A DNA stretch of 64,000 nucleotides from Rugalucina vietnamica. Lineage: Eukaryota > Mollusca > Bivalvia > Lucinida > Lucinidae. Positions 1 through 12,400 of this stretch are shown piece after piece (the stretch's first letter is position 1; each line of letters starts with the position of its first letter). The notes under the pieces were generated by a model. It was not told where the DNA came from. It worked only from the letters and a program-made list of their open reading frames with translations, and did no database searches. The translations under genes were made by a program, and so were the position numbers. The stretch is from NCBI GenBank assembly GCA_964017185.1, contig OZ024874.1, positions 53,100,856 through 53,164,855 on the forward strand, given 5' to 3'.

Positions 1-197
1 ATGTATACCTTAATTGTATGATTTATATAAAATCTGAATAATTTTGTGATCTTGAAAAAAAATTCTTTAAAACAGGAGTGTTAATAGTTTGTTGGATTAT
101 AATGAACGCTTGTTGATTGCATAGAGCGATGAAACTGATGTTCAATAAACAGGATAAATAAACTAAAGACAAGAAAGAGATAAGTTGGATAACAGAA

Positions 198-325
198 ATG
201 ACTCACTTTGGAAGTATCGTGCGACTGGCCCAAGCCCAGGCTGTTCTTAGGGAGGATTCGGGTGATGGGTCAGCTACCCCGAAAGGAAGGGCAGCTAAGG
301 CCAAACTACAAACAGCGGTATTAAA
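198..325 (+). CDS. candidate alternative first exon E1a of androglobin
   Basis: An open frame begins at ATG 198 (MTHFGSIVRL...) and ends ...KLQTAVL plus two bases (AA) before GTAAGT, a near-consensus donor. The 128 nt are 42 codons plus 2 nt, so it joins in frame to the phase-2 acceptor at 25084 (AA+A = Lys). An in-frame TAA lies 36 nt upstream of the ATG and no good acceptor precedes it, which suits a first exon. The peptide is Ala/Lys-rich with no recognised domain. It would give one of several N-termini to androglobin. It could instead be the first exon of an unrelated gene. No transcript evidence is available. Confidence 0.5.
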
Positions 326-1378
326 GTAAGTTATCGTATAATGCTTAATATTTTCTTGATACAAAAATGTACGTACTAGAACTTATTAAAATGTTAAATA
401 TCACTAAAATCATGCAAATATTCATGTACGAACTTATAGACTCAAAGATTGCATAAGTTTTGTTTAACTTTTTGCGCATCATGTCTTAACATTAACGTTT
501 GCTTTTCTTTTCACAACTGTCTACGCCTCTGTAGAATGAAGATAGGGAAACATCTCGTATCAACACCTGCAAAATTTGTTAACGGCTTTTTTGTCTGGTC
601 ACTTCTTTAGAAAATCTGTTCCATATAGAATCCATAAAATGGTCGATGACGTTCAATTCATTGCCTTCTTTTTCGAAACTTGCTTGTGTCAAACCTTTGG
701 GCTTCAACATTATATCATTTTCGTATTTTCAACTTTAGTTCTGAATAACTTTAAGTCAGATATCTTGGCCGTCTTAAGTATTGGGTCCGTTTGTCATATT
801 ACAGTCCCGTTCGAATAATTTTAGTTCTAGTATTAAATCTAATTGCTGGTTGCAGTATGTATATCATTTCGCTTCAAATTGTAGTGTTGGTTGCTTCATT
901 TATCCAGCACAGTTAGCACATCGTCTGTTGGCTTGTCAAACGTTTCTTAACTATCTTGAGGAACTTCCATGACAGTGTCTTTTATCTGATTATTCGTATA
1001 TATCTTTTAACTTACGTATGTCCCCGATGTTGTCCGCTGAGGTTGATAGATTCATAGGATCAACTTCATGAACTAACTTACCAGTGAGGTGATAAGATTC
1101 AGTCTTCGTTTTAAGAATCCTGTGCACGTTAGACTTGCCTTTCTTGCGTTCCATATCACTAGGGACACCACTCTTCGTATAATTATTGCTTCTATCTTTC
1201 AAATCACATTATGAATAAAGCACCACAGAAGCATTGCGTTGTTGCCCTATACCAATTAAGATGGTTGTGTCGTACATTCTTTTTAGTTGTTTGTCGCTAA
1301 ACTGCTGCAGCTAACATCATATATCTGTAAAACATTGATTTGTTTGTGTTTTTCCGCCATCTTGGTACGGTATGTATT
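326..1378. other. non-coding stretch
   Basis: AT-rich sequence between two candidate first exons. Short frames on both strands lack good ATG context, splice signals or recognisable protein character. I see no repeat family here. Confidence 0.5.
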
Positions 1379-1482
1379 ATGAAGAATTTTAATGACCCTT
1401 GGTCAAAAATCGGTGGTGATCCATGTGCAAGTCCTCGGCGTCAAGTCTTTTACGTTGAAATCAAGGGGCCAGCTGTTCAAAA
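1379..1482 (+). CDS. candidate alternative first exon E1b of androglobin
   Basis: ATG 1379 opens a 34-codon frame (MKNFNDPWSKIGGDP... ending GPAVQ) plus two bases AA before GTAACG. It is phase 2, so it joins the acceptor at 25084 to give Lys. The donor is weaker than that of E1a (GTAACG). The peptide is less basic than the others and shows no domain. I found it while searching for ATG exons with phase-2 donors, so its phase is not independent evidence. Confidence 0.35.
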
Positions 1483-2072
1483 GTAACGATGTCGTTAGTT
1501 AAAGTTGAAGATTCGTTAAAATTTCAAATGACAATATTACATATAAACACTTGTATTTGCAAAGGATTCTCACATTTTTCAACAAAAAATAACAGTGTCT
1601 TTGTTTTTGAAGTTGATATATAGTTAATAATTGAGGGCTTAACGACAGGGTTAAGCTAATGAGGTTTTGAACAACTGGGCCCTGGTGATTTGGCATAATC
1701 GGCCATCTTATGATGTTGATACTTCTAATGATGTTTTCTTCCTCCGATATTCTTCAGTAAAAGTAGGTGTAGATCTTACTGTAATTAATATCATGGCAAT
1801 AAAAATGATAATATTGATTCGTGTTCGGAGATTAAATGTCATGAAATTGTATTTTTAAGAAATAAATGTACACCTTAATTAACGAGATTGACTTTGCATT
1901 TCGCTAATGGCTTCTTTGCACGCAAATGATTGTGGAGTAAAAATGTGATGTTCCCATATAGCGCTCTGGCCAAAACATAATTTATACGTGTCATCTTTTG
2001 ATATTCACATACGTTTTTATATTTCAAGGTCGGTTGTATTGAAACTGAAGTGAGTTTTTTTTTAAGAAGAGT
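1483..2072. other. non-coding stretch
   Basis: No gene or repeat recognised; only short AT-rich frames. Confidence 0.5.
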
Positions 2073-3605
2073 TTCTTTGAAGCTTAGGTAATGGGGTAAT
2101 GGAAAATCGGGACTAAATAATACTTTTTATTAATCACTTTCTCTGCTTTTGTTTCACTCTTATTTTATTATTGGCTGTCTATCTTTACTATTCTTACGTG
2201 AGTTACATCTTGTCTCTGAATTTCTTCAAGCTTTTACGTTCGAACACGTTATCCCATATTTTTTTCTTTTCAAATTCATAATATATTTCTATTGATTTTT
2301 CTTTAGGGTTACTTATTCTACGACTGCTTATTAACTTTTCGCATGCATTATTCCATCATCAGTAATACGTTTCCTCATGATATAAATGCCATAGAAAATA
2401 AAATATAAAGGTTTGATAGAAAGTCTATCAGCAGGCAAGAGAGAAATTGGGCAATAAAGGCCCAATGGTTATAAATGCTAATTGTCTGATAAAAGTTGAG
2501 CATTCAAAGAAGTGCTTATACATTTGAAGAATTTGATATTTTAGCTGAACGTGCATCTAGTGTATTTGTAAATATTTATGTTGGAGAGATGACCTTTGTG
2601 GACTTGAAGCGATACATATCGTCTCTATACTTCATGCAATTTTAATAAAATTTGATAAATTTTGTTCGATAAGTTGAATAGAAGTTATCATGACTTATCA
2701 CTCAATGCATAGTCAATACCCCCATTGTCTTATTTGCCAAACTACAGAGACCCTTACGTGACATTAAAGATAACTGGCGATTCATGTCGAATGCTATGAA
2801 GAACAACATAACCCTTTATATGAATAGCGGAACAGCATTTATGATGATAGCGTTGTTTTACATCGTCTTGGGCTGTCGCTCTACTACATCAGGTAAACAT
2901 GTCCATGAAATGTATGCCCACTTGAGCCTCACTTTTATGTAGAAAAACTGGGGTTTGCAGGGGTATACCTATTTTTTTTTATTATTGCTCTAAAACATAG
3001 ATTATGGGTACTCGTTAGAACCGCCTCGGTGTGCCAACAATCTATATTTTGAGCAAAAATAAAAAAAATATAACAAAAATTCTGATGAAAACTTTCAATT
3101 ATTACAACATAAAAAAGTGTGTATATTACATGGGCGTGTTTTCATAAATAAAATGTTATGGGCACTGTTAATCTATGCATGGTTGTAAACGACGTTTTGA
3201 GCACGAAATACATGTATGACTGACGGAAATAAACACCAAACTGCCAACATTTAGATCGAGTGCTACATAACTAATTCTAATATTACTGCACTGCCAACAT
3301 TTACATGTAGATCGAATGCTACATGATTAACTCGTATATTAATGCATATCCTGTTGCTGGGTATTGAGCAGACGTTCGCATTTTAATCAGCGTATGAATT
3401 AATCTATAATACGTTTAGAGACACCCGTTTCATAATGAACAAAATTTATATTAGTCATCCTTTACATGACATTGGTTTCCTTTTGGATATGCCTTAAGTC
3501 GTTTTCGTTCTAGCGATTTCTCTTACAAAGGTTTATAGTTGGTCACACTTAGTAATCCCTTTTCTGAGAAGTCGTAAGCTTGTTTCCAAAATCATACTAT
3601 AGTCC
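2073..3605. repeat. copy A of a 1.5-kb tandem duplication
   Basis: From the TTTGAAGCTT at 2073 the sequence runs parallel to the block starting at 3606, with many shared words: the TTTGTTTCA/TTTTAT run, the CAAGGCCCAATGGTTATA segment, the ATTTGTAAATATTTATGTTGGAG segment (first 20 bases shared exactly), and the CTGTTGCTGG/GAGCAGACGTTCG block. Copy A carries a family C repeat (2887-3152) that copy B lacks. In the part matching exon E1c, copy A has lost the ATG segment. Confidence 0.8.
2887..3152. mobile_element. MITE-like repeat family C, copy 1
   Basis: Starts CATCAGGTAAACATGTCC and ends near a TTACATGGGCGTGTTTTCAT segment. The centre carries a palindrome-derived segment around ACATAGATTATGGGTACTCG that reads back as ACAATCTATATTTTG. 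Related copies lie at 6400, 44541 and 62281. No coding capacity, so a non-autonomous element. Confidence 0.65.
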
Positions 3606-4590
3606 TTTGAAGCTTGGGCAATGGGAAATCGGGACTAAGATAACACTTTTTATTCAACACCTTCTCTGATTTTGTTTCATTCTTATTTTATGATTAGCTG
3701 TCTATCATTAGTATTCTTACGTGGGTTACATCATGTCTCTGGGGTATTTGTTTTTCAAGCTTTTTACGTTTGAACGCGTTATCACATACGTTTTCTTTAC
3801 AATTTCATAATAATTATTATGTTTCTATTGTTCTTTCTTTAGGGTTACTTATTCTATGACTGCTTATTAATATTCCATCATCAGTATCTACGTTTCCTCT
3901 TATCAGCACTGACGTTGTCTATCTCACCAGGCAAGAGAAAAACTGGGCAATCAAGGCCCAATGGTTATACATGCTAATTGTCTTATAGAAGTTGTACATA
4001 TATATCTTTAAACCAAAAACTAAAAAATAAAACTGAGGTCCTTTTAGAGCAGTGAGCATATCAAAGTAGTTCGTACCTTTTTATACATTTGAAGATTTGA
4101 TATTTTAGCAAAATATGCGTCTAATGTATTTGTAAATATTTATGTTGGAGGGATGACCTTTGATATATATCGTCTTTATACTTCATGCAATTTTAATGAA
4201 ATTTGATAACTTTTGCTCGATAAGTTAAATAGAAGTTATCATGACTTATCACTCAAGGCATGGTCAATACCATAAATAAATGTCTTATTTGCCAAACTAC
4301 ACTAGACTCTCACGTGACATAAAAGATAATAGCGATTCATGTCGAAGGCTATGAACAACAATATAACCCGCATTGGTATGAATATCGTCATTAAAGTGCT
4401 GGAACAGTTTATATCGCTTACCCAACAGGCCATAGACACAACCTTTGCATGGTTGTAGACGAAATATGATTGACGAAAATAAACACCAAACTGCCAACAT
4501 TTAGATCGAGTGCTACATAATTAACTCGTATATTACTGCATTGCCAACATTTAGATCGAATGCTACATGTACATAATTAACTCTTTAGAA

Positions 4591-4754
4591 GCCTCCGTGG
4601 GGCAGTGGTTATGTCACTCGCCTTGTAAACCAGGGGTCACATGTTCCATCCCGGGCTTCTACAGTCCGTCGGATGGGACTTTAAACGAGGTCCCGTCTCC
4701 ATATGACCTAAGTTGTTGATGGGACGTTAAACCCCAATCAACCAACCAACCAAC
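4591..4754 (+). mobile_element. tRNA-derived SINE
   Basis: A GCCTCCGTGGGGCAGTGG head is followed by a tRNA-like A-box region, a degenerate B box (ATGTTCCATCCC), the GATGGGACGTTAAACCCC body typical of mollusc SINEs, and an (AACC)n tail. Flanks share a CATAA/ACTC-type duplication, and it interrupts copy B of the tandem duplication. Not a functional tRNA gene. Confidence 0.75.
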
Positions 4755-5069
4755 ATAACTCTGCCAACATTTAGATCGAATGCTACATAATTAACTCGTA
4801 AATTGATGCATATCCTGTTGCTGGGATTGAGCAGACGTTCGCGTTTTTAATCAGCGTATGCCATGGAATAATAATCTACAATACGTTCAGAGGCATCCGT
4901 TTCATTATGAATAAAAGTTATATTACGAGGTACTCATCGTTTACATGTCATTGGTTTCTTTTTGGATATGTCCTCTGTCTTACCTTGTTCAAGCGATTTC
5001 CTACATGTATTTACGCACCTTTGTCTCAGGGATTAGTAACTTTGGTCACTTTTAGTAACATCAGTAGTA

Positions 5070-5146
5070 ATGGCCGGCAACACTAACATCTCTTCTGTTA
5101 AGTCGTTGGAAAATTGTTACCCAAATTATCCCGTCCGTCGTTTCAG
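5070..5146 (+). CDS. candidate alternative first exon E1c of androglobin
   Basis: ATG 5070 opens 25 codons (MAGNTNISSVKSLENCY... ending PVRRF) plus AG before GTATGC. Phase 2, giving Arg at the junction with 25084. It sits at the 3' end of duplication copy B, while the matching part of copy A has lost the ATG, so only one copy could work. The preceding TTTCAG could also be misread as an acceptor. Short and weaker than the best candidates. Confidence 0.35.
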
Positions 5147-5150
5147 GTAT

Positions 5151-6399
5151 GCATCTGTATCGGATTTGCATTTGACAAAATAAATAACACTTAGTTCTTG
5201 GGTTGTATCAGTGAGAAGTAGATTGTTGTCGCTAATGAGATTCAAAGAACGTCCATAGGCGCTATGAAAGATTTTTTTGTATTCTTGTTTGTTTTATCTC
5301 TTTCACAGTTTTCTCTTTCTGCATTGTTGTACGTTCTGTATTGCTGGTAGAAACGTCGATGTTTAAATCAGCAGTGTCGCCGTTTGACTAGGGTTTTAGT
5401 ATGATGCTTTCTCTTTAACCAAATACAAATACAAATAATTTATTATAAAGTCTCACCTCATAAAGGTAAAAAATACAAACATTTAAAACTTTATACGTCA
5501 GAGGCTCTACTTTAAAGCTATGAGAGACTATATTTAAAACCGACATTTGTACATTCTTTACATATTTACACATTTAAAAGGAATAAAACTTGCATCTCAG
5601 TATCAAAGATCAATTTAAAAGTCAGTTATATAAGATTCCGCGTCTGGTTCTCACTAGGCCCTGCATAACACCAATATGTTTAGTTCCAGAAAGAGCACTA
5701 CTGATTGAAAGTATTGTAATGTGATACAAACCAAATCGCTCATGCTGATATCCATCTCAAACGCTTTCGTTCTCAATCCACAGGATACGTCGGTCAAGAT
5801 CACAAAAGTGTCGGAAATGATCAAAGTACGCCTACCGCTTATCTCTCTCATCCAGTTCATAAAATAGCTAAACGAAAACATATAAACGTTTTTCGAAGCT
5901 GTTTTCGTTACGTGGTTTATTGGTTTATACACGGCTATAGCAGCTATTCAATAGGCTCGGTACAAGGGCAATAATGATTGAGTCTATAAACTTAGAGGTA
6001 AGTTACGGATTGTTGGACTTAGAATTTCTTCTTAATTTGGTATAAGAAGGTCAGAATCACTTAGGTGTAGCTAATCCTCCCCTGTTAATCTTCATTGTCA
6101 AATATTAATATAATATTTTATTCTCTTTCTTTACAAGATCTTTGGTCAAGTCACTGACATGTGAAATTGATTAAAAAGAACAGAAGATTAAAACATACAT
6201 TTAAATCCCTATATTAGAAACCATAAATTTTGTTTGTGTTACAAGCTAGCTATGCAGATTTCGTGTGATCGGACATTATTCTTCAGCACATTCTAAGAAA
6301 TACTGATCCAAACCTCATTTATGTAGAAAATGTCTCAAACATAGCGATTATCTAAGACATTAGATAAATATTTGATTCTGTACGATCTTTCTAAGATTC
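5151..6399. other. non-coding stretch
   Basis: No gene supported. A short MIESINLE frame at 5971 ends at a GTAAGT but is phase 0 and cannot join the common acceptor. The rest is AT-rich sequence without recognised repeats. Confidence 0.5.
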
Positions 6400-6690
6400 A
6401 TCAGGAAAACATGTCCGTGAAATGTATACCCCCTTAAACCCCACTTTTATATAGAAAAACTGGGGTATGCGGGGGTATACCTATTTTTCTTATTTTTGCT
6501 CCAAAACATAGATTGTGGGTACTCGTTAGAACCGCCTCGCCGAGGCGGTTCTAACGTGTACCCACAATCTATGTTTTGAGCAAAAATAAGAAAAATATCA
6601 AAAATTTTCCAGTGAAATTTTTCATTTTTACAACCAAAAAATTTTCTGTATATTGCATGGGCGTGTTTTCGTAATGGAAACGTTTGTTGG
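6400..6690. mobile_element. MITE-like repeat family C, copy 2
   Basis: Best-preserved copy of the family. Its centre is a strong palindrome: TGTGGGTACTCGTTAGAACC followed by GCCTCG/CGAGGC and the complementary GGTTCTAACGTGTACCCACA. It ends within about 15 bp of the ATG of first exon E1d, so it could form part of that exon's promoter or 5' UTR. Confidence 0.75.
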
Positions 6691-6702
6691 GGACATAGAA
6701 CA

Positions 6703-6806
6703 ATGTCGAATTCAGCTTTAGGTAAAGTTATGACGAATCGGAGGGCTGGGAAAAACCAGGGCGCAGATGAGAGGCCGATGTCAACCCTATCTGTCAGCAG
6801 CCGAAA
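6703..6806 (+). CDS. candidate alternative first exon E1d of androglobin
   Basis: ATG 6703 opens 34 codons (MSNSALGKVMTNRRAGKN... ending STLSVSSR) plus AA before GTAAGT. Phase 2, Lys at the junction. The peptide is basic and Ser-rich like E1e, E1f and E1h. It lies directly downstream of a family C repeat. I noted this exon from its coding look and donor before checking phase, so the phase match is a fair test. Confidence 0.55.
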
Positions 6807-7533
6807 GTAAGTCGCCTTTATGATTGTCTGAACCGTTCCTTTCTTTGCAGGAATTCCATTTGTGTTAAGTATTTTCATCGGGATAATTTTGTGACAAATG
6901 TTGCGAACGTATTTTAGCCATATTCACAATACCCTGGGTGGCTAGATGCTTCATTACTTGTTTATTCAGTAGATGATTGTGGTGTTCCTCTTGCAAAAAG
7001 TGAGAGTCTGGCATCGTTTAAACCATTATTTACGTATTTAAACCATTACCAGATTTGAGAGGATAATCGTCGTCGAATTACGATTTAAATAAAATCGACT
7101 GTAATCGCAATACTTACGCATATTCCATTTTATTCTGGAAATTCAGACAGCTTTTCAAATAAACCATTATAAGTACTTTGTTGCACATCTTCCATCACTA
7201 AGCTAAGTGTTATCCTCCAAGAATGGTGTCATTTCTATCGCTGGACCTGCCAGTTAAAACCGTGAACCTGTCTCTATGGATGGATAACATAAATATTATA
7301 CTGAACAAGTTCACCACTGTGCATTGACTGAACCTCCTTAAGCACATATTTCGCTATCACACCGATAAACTTATCAGTTGTTTATTTGTTAGATACTCCT
7401 TGCGTTATACCGTGCCCTCTGTTTGCTGCAAGTCCATAGCCAAATATTTTCACCAAAGCACAACATTCATTTTCTGAAGCATGCACAGATTTTGCTCATT
7501 GTTTAAATTCTGTTTCATCTGTTCAATATAATG

Positions 7534-7572
<39 letters not shown>

Positions 7573-8806
7573 TGTTTATACGGAGCTTTAACATAGTTTT
7601 CTTCCTTATGTACGCTTTAAAAAGTCTTTCTACAAGAGGTTTATACATATTTGCCTCAATATTTATTTTTTTTATTCATTTTATTTTTTTTTATTTTTTT
7701 TTACTTACCATTTATTTGTTATATTTTTCCATTTATTATGTGTTAGATCGTTTGTTGATCTTTACATCAGCTAGGGCCTCAGTCGACTATCCGGAAATAT
7801 GTTTTAGCATTCGCTACATTAGTATTATCAGATGTAGCCAGTGCTGTAATATTATCTCATACTCAACCAAAATAGGTATGGAGAGTTTGATTAGTGCGTA
7901 TCAAGAACGATTTGATATGCACTGAAGTGCGTTACATATTTGTATTAAATTCATAAAATCTGTTTTCGACATATGCATACAATTTTGATATGCACATAGA
8001 TCTACCAATTTTTCTAGCATATCAAGTTAAAAGGAAACGCAAATGTTTTGTCTTTGTCTTTAGAAAGTGTATCTAAAAAAAAGGGTATTTCAGGAAAAAA
8101 ATATTTCGTCTCTTATTAAATTTATACGCTGACAAAAGATAGTTTCTCTAACATTATGGACGATATCTCTGAGTGATCACCCGTTATATTTTCGATGTAC
8201 ATTAAGCAATTGGTGTTAAGGAAATCTTCACGTCTCTGTGCCTTTCCTGAATAGATGAAAGTACATTTTCATGTTAATGAATTAACTTCACTTGGTGATT
8301 CAATTAAAGACAGCATTAATGAAAGGCCATTAATTCAAACGTCAATATTTCGTTTAGAAATGTTGGCGTGTATATCATATTTTGATGATGAAAAATGGAT
8401 TTAATACTGGTAGACAACTAGATGTGATATTCTATTCTTTGTTACCTGTGGGGGTTCCTTAAATGTTGGGTCCACCGTCAGCTATTAGTTTGTGGGTTTT
8501 GACGAACTTCTCTTTTACTGGATTAAATGCGCCATCATCTCACGGTGCTGGATTGATTTCTCTAAAAGTCGTGTTGCTGAAAACAAATATATGAACATTT
8601 GGAAGTATCATTATATGTGTTTTAACCATAGTGTTTTCTTGCTGCTGTTGCTATGAAAATGTTTCACACAACAGTTACTTCGAGAGCCAACAAAATAGTT
8701 CTCTTTATCTGGAGATAGTATAATGTCAATCCAAATCTATTGGATTTCGAGTAGATATAATGCCACTTATCTTTGACGGCAATAGAAGCTAGTAGGTGAA
8801 GTCAAC
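6807..8806. other. non-coding stretch with a 37-nt poly-A run
   Basis: Positions 7534-7570 are an uninterrupted run of about 37 A, possibly the tail of an old retroposed sequence, but I do not recognise its body upstream. The T-rich frame that follows is low complexity and hydrophobic by composition only. Nothing else supported. Confidence 0.5.
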
Positions 8807-8964
8807 ATGCATCCTATTCATCGTCGCAAGTCCCAGACGGATTTGTTAAAACGTCATTCATCCTCTTCTAAGTTGAGCAGTCATTCGCACAGCCCTAGTC
8901 CTCGTACAACATCGTCTAAACTCAGCCGCACGAGCGCTATCTCACCATTGGTTACAGCAGAAAA
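8807..8964 (+). CDS. candidate alternative first exon E1e of androglobin
   Basis: ATG 8807 opens 52 codons plus AA before GTAAGT (phase 2, Lys at the junction). The peptide is strongly Ser/Arg/His-rich: MHPIHRRKSQTDLLKRH, then a serine tract, SPSPRTTSSKLSRTS, ending VTAE. It holds an RRKS basophilic-kinase (PKA-type) site and SP sites, and looks disordered. An in-frame TAG lies 24 nt upstream. One of the clearest first-exon candidates. Confidence 0.6.
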
Positions 8965-11701
8965 GTAAGTTTGTTCTATAGTTATTATTGTTTTGGCCAC
9001 ATGCTACAAGACATAGATGTTACTTGATGTTATATATTCTGTGTTCAGCGCAGATATAAGACCGGTACAGTAATGCAGATTGGTAGATTATGTATCGCTG
9101 ACATATACAGTTCCTATCGCATGCGCATGTATCACTTCATCTTTAAACTGAAACTAAAGTGTTGACTTTTTGTTCCGGGCGTTTGCGTTTTTATTATTGT
9201 CCAAGATAATTTTGTTTTTTGATCACTGTTAATTTACATATAAACTTAAGGTAGTCATTCTCTCTATGTAAATTATTACGATTAGAACACAATCCTTTAC
9301 TGTTTAATCTGTATTTTATTAGAATTATTGTTCTTGTTGTCTTCATTGTTGCTTAGAAGATACATGAAGATTTGAGAACAAAATATCACCTATGATACCA
9401 TCATTTCAGTTTGGGTTTAAAACTTCGTGTGTAAAGTTTTGAGATTGTAGTATATTTACATGTATTTACTTGTGTAAAGTTTTGAAAATGCAGTATATTT
9501 ACATGTATCTGGCTATCGTCATATTGACATGTATCTGGCTATCGTCGCCGGTTTATAAAGGGCCACTGATGAGGGTTCAGTACTCGAAATTGCGCAATAT
9601 GGTCCATACTACCTCCCTTTGAAGGTTTTCACTGCTTCCAAAGGATTAAACTTTTATATTTTATTCGTTAATTTCTATGATTGCATCATGTTTTATTACA
9701 CCGTCTTGGAATTTATCTACATCTCCACCTAACAGTACATGCAATAGACCCATAAAATTTAAATTTATTTACAACTCATCCTGCTCCCATTCATAGATAC
9801 AGGTAAGTCTATAATATTTACTTTGATGTCACTTATCTATGTAGCTAAGGTGATGTAAGTACATCAAATTTTAATTGTCTTGGATCAAAGGTGACAAGTG
9901 TCCATTCATGAAAATAATTTCACCTAATGGGTTTCCTTTTGTTGACCTGCCGATTTTATTGGTATTAATAACTGCTGGTAAATCTTGAAATTGTTTGTGT
10001 TTACTTTCAAAATGAAAGGTTCCAACGCTTTTTGTTGGTTTCTTTTCTTCTGTTAAGTACTCCATTTCTTCTATAATAAGTGAGAGCTTTGTGACATTTT
10101 CTTGCATGTTTTTCGTCAACAGAGGATCGATTCTTTCGCTTTGGAATTAGAAACGACTTTTTGTTTAACTTAAAACTTCTGTTTTCTTGCAATTACTTGT
10201 ACAACATGAGGCAGTTTGAAATTGTATATTTGAAATTCAAGTGAAAGGTATTGCACGTGAGCGATTTTTGTTTCTATTTAATCAAGTTCTATACAGACAC
10301 CGCGCCGGTGTCAGTAAAGTTATCTTGAAAATGGTTCCATCTAACAACATCTGGAGGACGATGCTCAACGTGTTTGTCTAAACATTACACTTCATTTATT
10401 ATGCGGATTAATATTAGTGTGAATTTGGAACTATGATTTTGCCAGGATTTTCAGGCATTGATTCCATGATAATTACTCTACATGTTTGATTGATATACAC
10501 TATGTGAAATAATAATATAGTGTCATTGGAAATAATGACAACAATTTCAATGTATTGATCAATCATTTGATAAAGCGGGAAAAACAGAAACACGACAACT
10601 TAATTGATGTCATTTTCACGTGTACGACAGAACTGTTTCCGAAATTATTATACAGGTGTAGCACGTTTCAGAAAGTGTCATATCACTATCAGAATCACCT
10701 TGCTTGATTAAAACAGATCTATCTTTTTATAAAGTACTAACGATAATAGTATAATTGTCACAGGCTGCAAATACCCAATAGCTTATTCATCTGCATACGC
10801 CATTTTCGTGTTCGCATTGGGCCACACATGCAGTTTTATTGGTGTTTACTTCATCTGTAACTTATATTCCAAAGATGCATATCTTTCTTAATAATCAAAG
10901 ATATTCATTGGTTCTATATGCAAATGAAAGCTGTTTCTAGAAAGACGATTCTTTGCCAAGAGGCTTTTTAAAACTTCTAGTCTAGCTCTTAAAGTCTAGA
11001 GTATTCTCATGTTCATCGTTATGAATGGTTGTTATATTACAAAATTGATGTGATTTTTTTTTGTGGGAAATGCATTATGAAAGGATATGTCTTCGGTTTC
11101 GAAAGACCTATTAAAAATGTGCATGTAGGTTAATCAATACTAAATTTCCATTCCGTGCAGTGGACAGGTTATACATATAAACTTTTGGAGGGATTGAAAC
11201 TATGACGTCGTCTATCCTACTGGTGTGTTACAAGATGTTTGAGCCAATTAAACCATACCAAAGAACTAGCTATTCGGTGAATGACTGATTCAAACAAACA
11301 AGATTCAAAATCAAACCTAAGACAGTCAAAAACAAACAGGATTATTAGAGAAACATATAGAATCAAACATTATATCAATATAGGAACTTTATGTACCACA
11401 ATATTTGACACTATTGGACAATTAGTAAAAGTTTATGAAAAATTCATTGATAGTACAGGCAATGATAAATTGCAAGCTAACGGCGACATATTAGATATTA
11501 GAATTCAACTACATTCGGACATGCGTTTAATTTTCCGTAGTCCCAAATGCATATCTACAATGGCAATGTCTAGGAAACAAATACCATGGAAATTAACTGT
11601 GATTTAATTAAACTCACTGCAACAGATTTTAAAGTGTAAGCAGCCATTATAGAATTTGTATGCTGCTACAGTCTAAAACATCGGGTGCAACATTTTTAGT
11701 G
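8965..11701. other. non-coding stretch
   Basis: Small direct repeats occur at 9441-9545 (TATATTTACATGTAT and ATGTATCTGGCTATCGTC, each twice). A 108-codon ATG frame at 11281-11607 (MTDSNKQDSKSNLRQ...) has no recognisable family, promoter or splice context and is left uncalled. Nothing else supported. Confidence 0.45.
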
Positions 11702-11823
11702 ATGTCCTTGTCAAAGCGACCTTCGAGTAGGAGTAATACTGGAAAGTTACGGACCGGTAGTGGTGGATCAGAGCGATCACTGTCTAGACTTTCTTCAGGA
11801 AATGGACATAGGCCCTCTTCAAG
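11702..11823 (+). CDS. candidate alternative first exon E1f of androglobin
   Basis: ATG 11702 opens 40 codons plus AG before GTAACT (phase 2, Arg at the junction). Peptide MSLSKRPSSRSNTGKLRT, then SERSLSRLSS, ending HRPSS. It is extremely Ser/Arg-rich and probably disordered, in the same style as E1e and E1g. Good coding look and a usable donor; no domain. Confidence 0.55.
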
Positions 11824-11934
11824 GTAACTAAGTTGGAAACGCAAGTGGTTACTAAGATTATTTGATAAGGAAGTAAAATACTACTGTGTTGCGTCTCTGT
11901 TTTACTGTAAAACCTTAAGTAAACTTTATGATTT

Positions 11935-12400
11935 TTTTTGCCATTTGCACCTTATGTGCGTTTTCATATTTTTATAGTTAACCGAGTGGCCGCCTATTCT
12001 ATTGGGAAATACTAGTAGCTGCTCACTCGGCTTACGATACGTTTTCTAAATGTAAGTACCTTAGTGTTAAGTAAGTTCTTTTCCCACCTCGGTTTTTGGA
12101 GTGGGAATTTCTTTCTAATCATTTTCTGCTTTTACTCCTTATATATTGGCCAAATGTACACAACAGTCGAGGTCAACATGCACTTGTTGCCTGAAAAAGG
12201 TACAAGCAGGCAATGATCAGGAAAAGGCGCAATCAGAAAGAAATTCCCACTTGAAAACCGAGATGGTAAAAACAAATTAAAAATTAGGTACTTATACTTA
12301 TAGAACATATCGTAAGCCGATTGAGCAGCTATTTCCCAATAGGCGGCCACTCAGTTACCCGAACTTAAATTAAACTGAAAACGTACATAAGGTTCAAACA
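11935..12400. mobile_element. foldback (hairpin) repeat
   Basis: Two arms of about 200 bp are reverse complements: the left has GAGTGGCCGCCTATTCTATT and CTCGGCTTACGATACGTT, the right has AACATATCGTAAGCCGAT and CCCAATAGGCGGCCACTC. The transcript would fold into one long hairpin. No coding capacity. Confidence 0.8.

Larger units (their letters stand above)
3606..5150. repeat. copy B of the 1.5-kb tandem duplication
   Basis: Diverged direct copy of 2073-3605. It contains a SINE insertion (4591-4754) absent from copy A, and its 3' end holds candidate first exon E1c. It also has repeated CTGCCAACATTTAGATCGA units (near 4491, 4541 and 4762), a local tandem expansion also seen in copy A near 3241 and 3291. 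Confidence 0.8.

Noticed and set aside
2831-2890. ATG frame MNSGTAFMMIALFYIVLGC ending at TCAGGTAAAC, like a signal peptide exon
   Set aside because: Ends in phase 1, and the donor belongs to the edge of a family C repeat present elsewhere.
5971-5994. MIESINLE frame before GTAAGT
   Set aside because: Phase 0, so it cannot join the common acceptor.
6447-6878. 143-codon minus-strand frame
   Set aside because: Covers a palindromic repeat and the antisense of exon E1d; no protein similarity.
11281-11607. 108-codon ATG frame starting MTDSNKQDSKSNLRQ
   Set aside because: Composition is protein-like, but there is no family, splice or promoter context, and AT-rich sequence gives such frames by chance.
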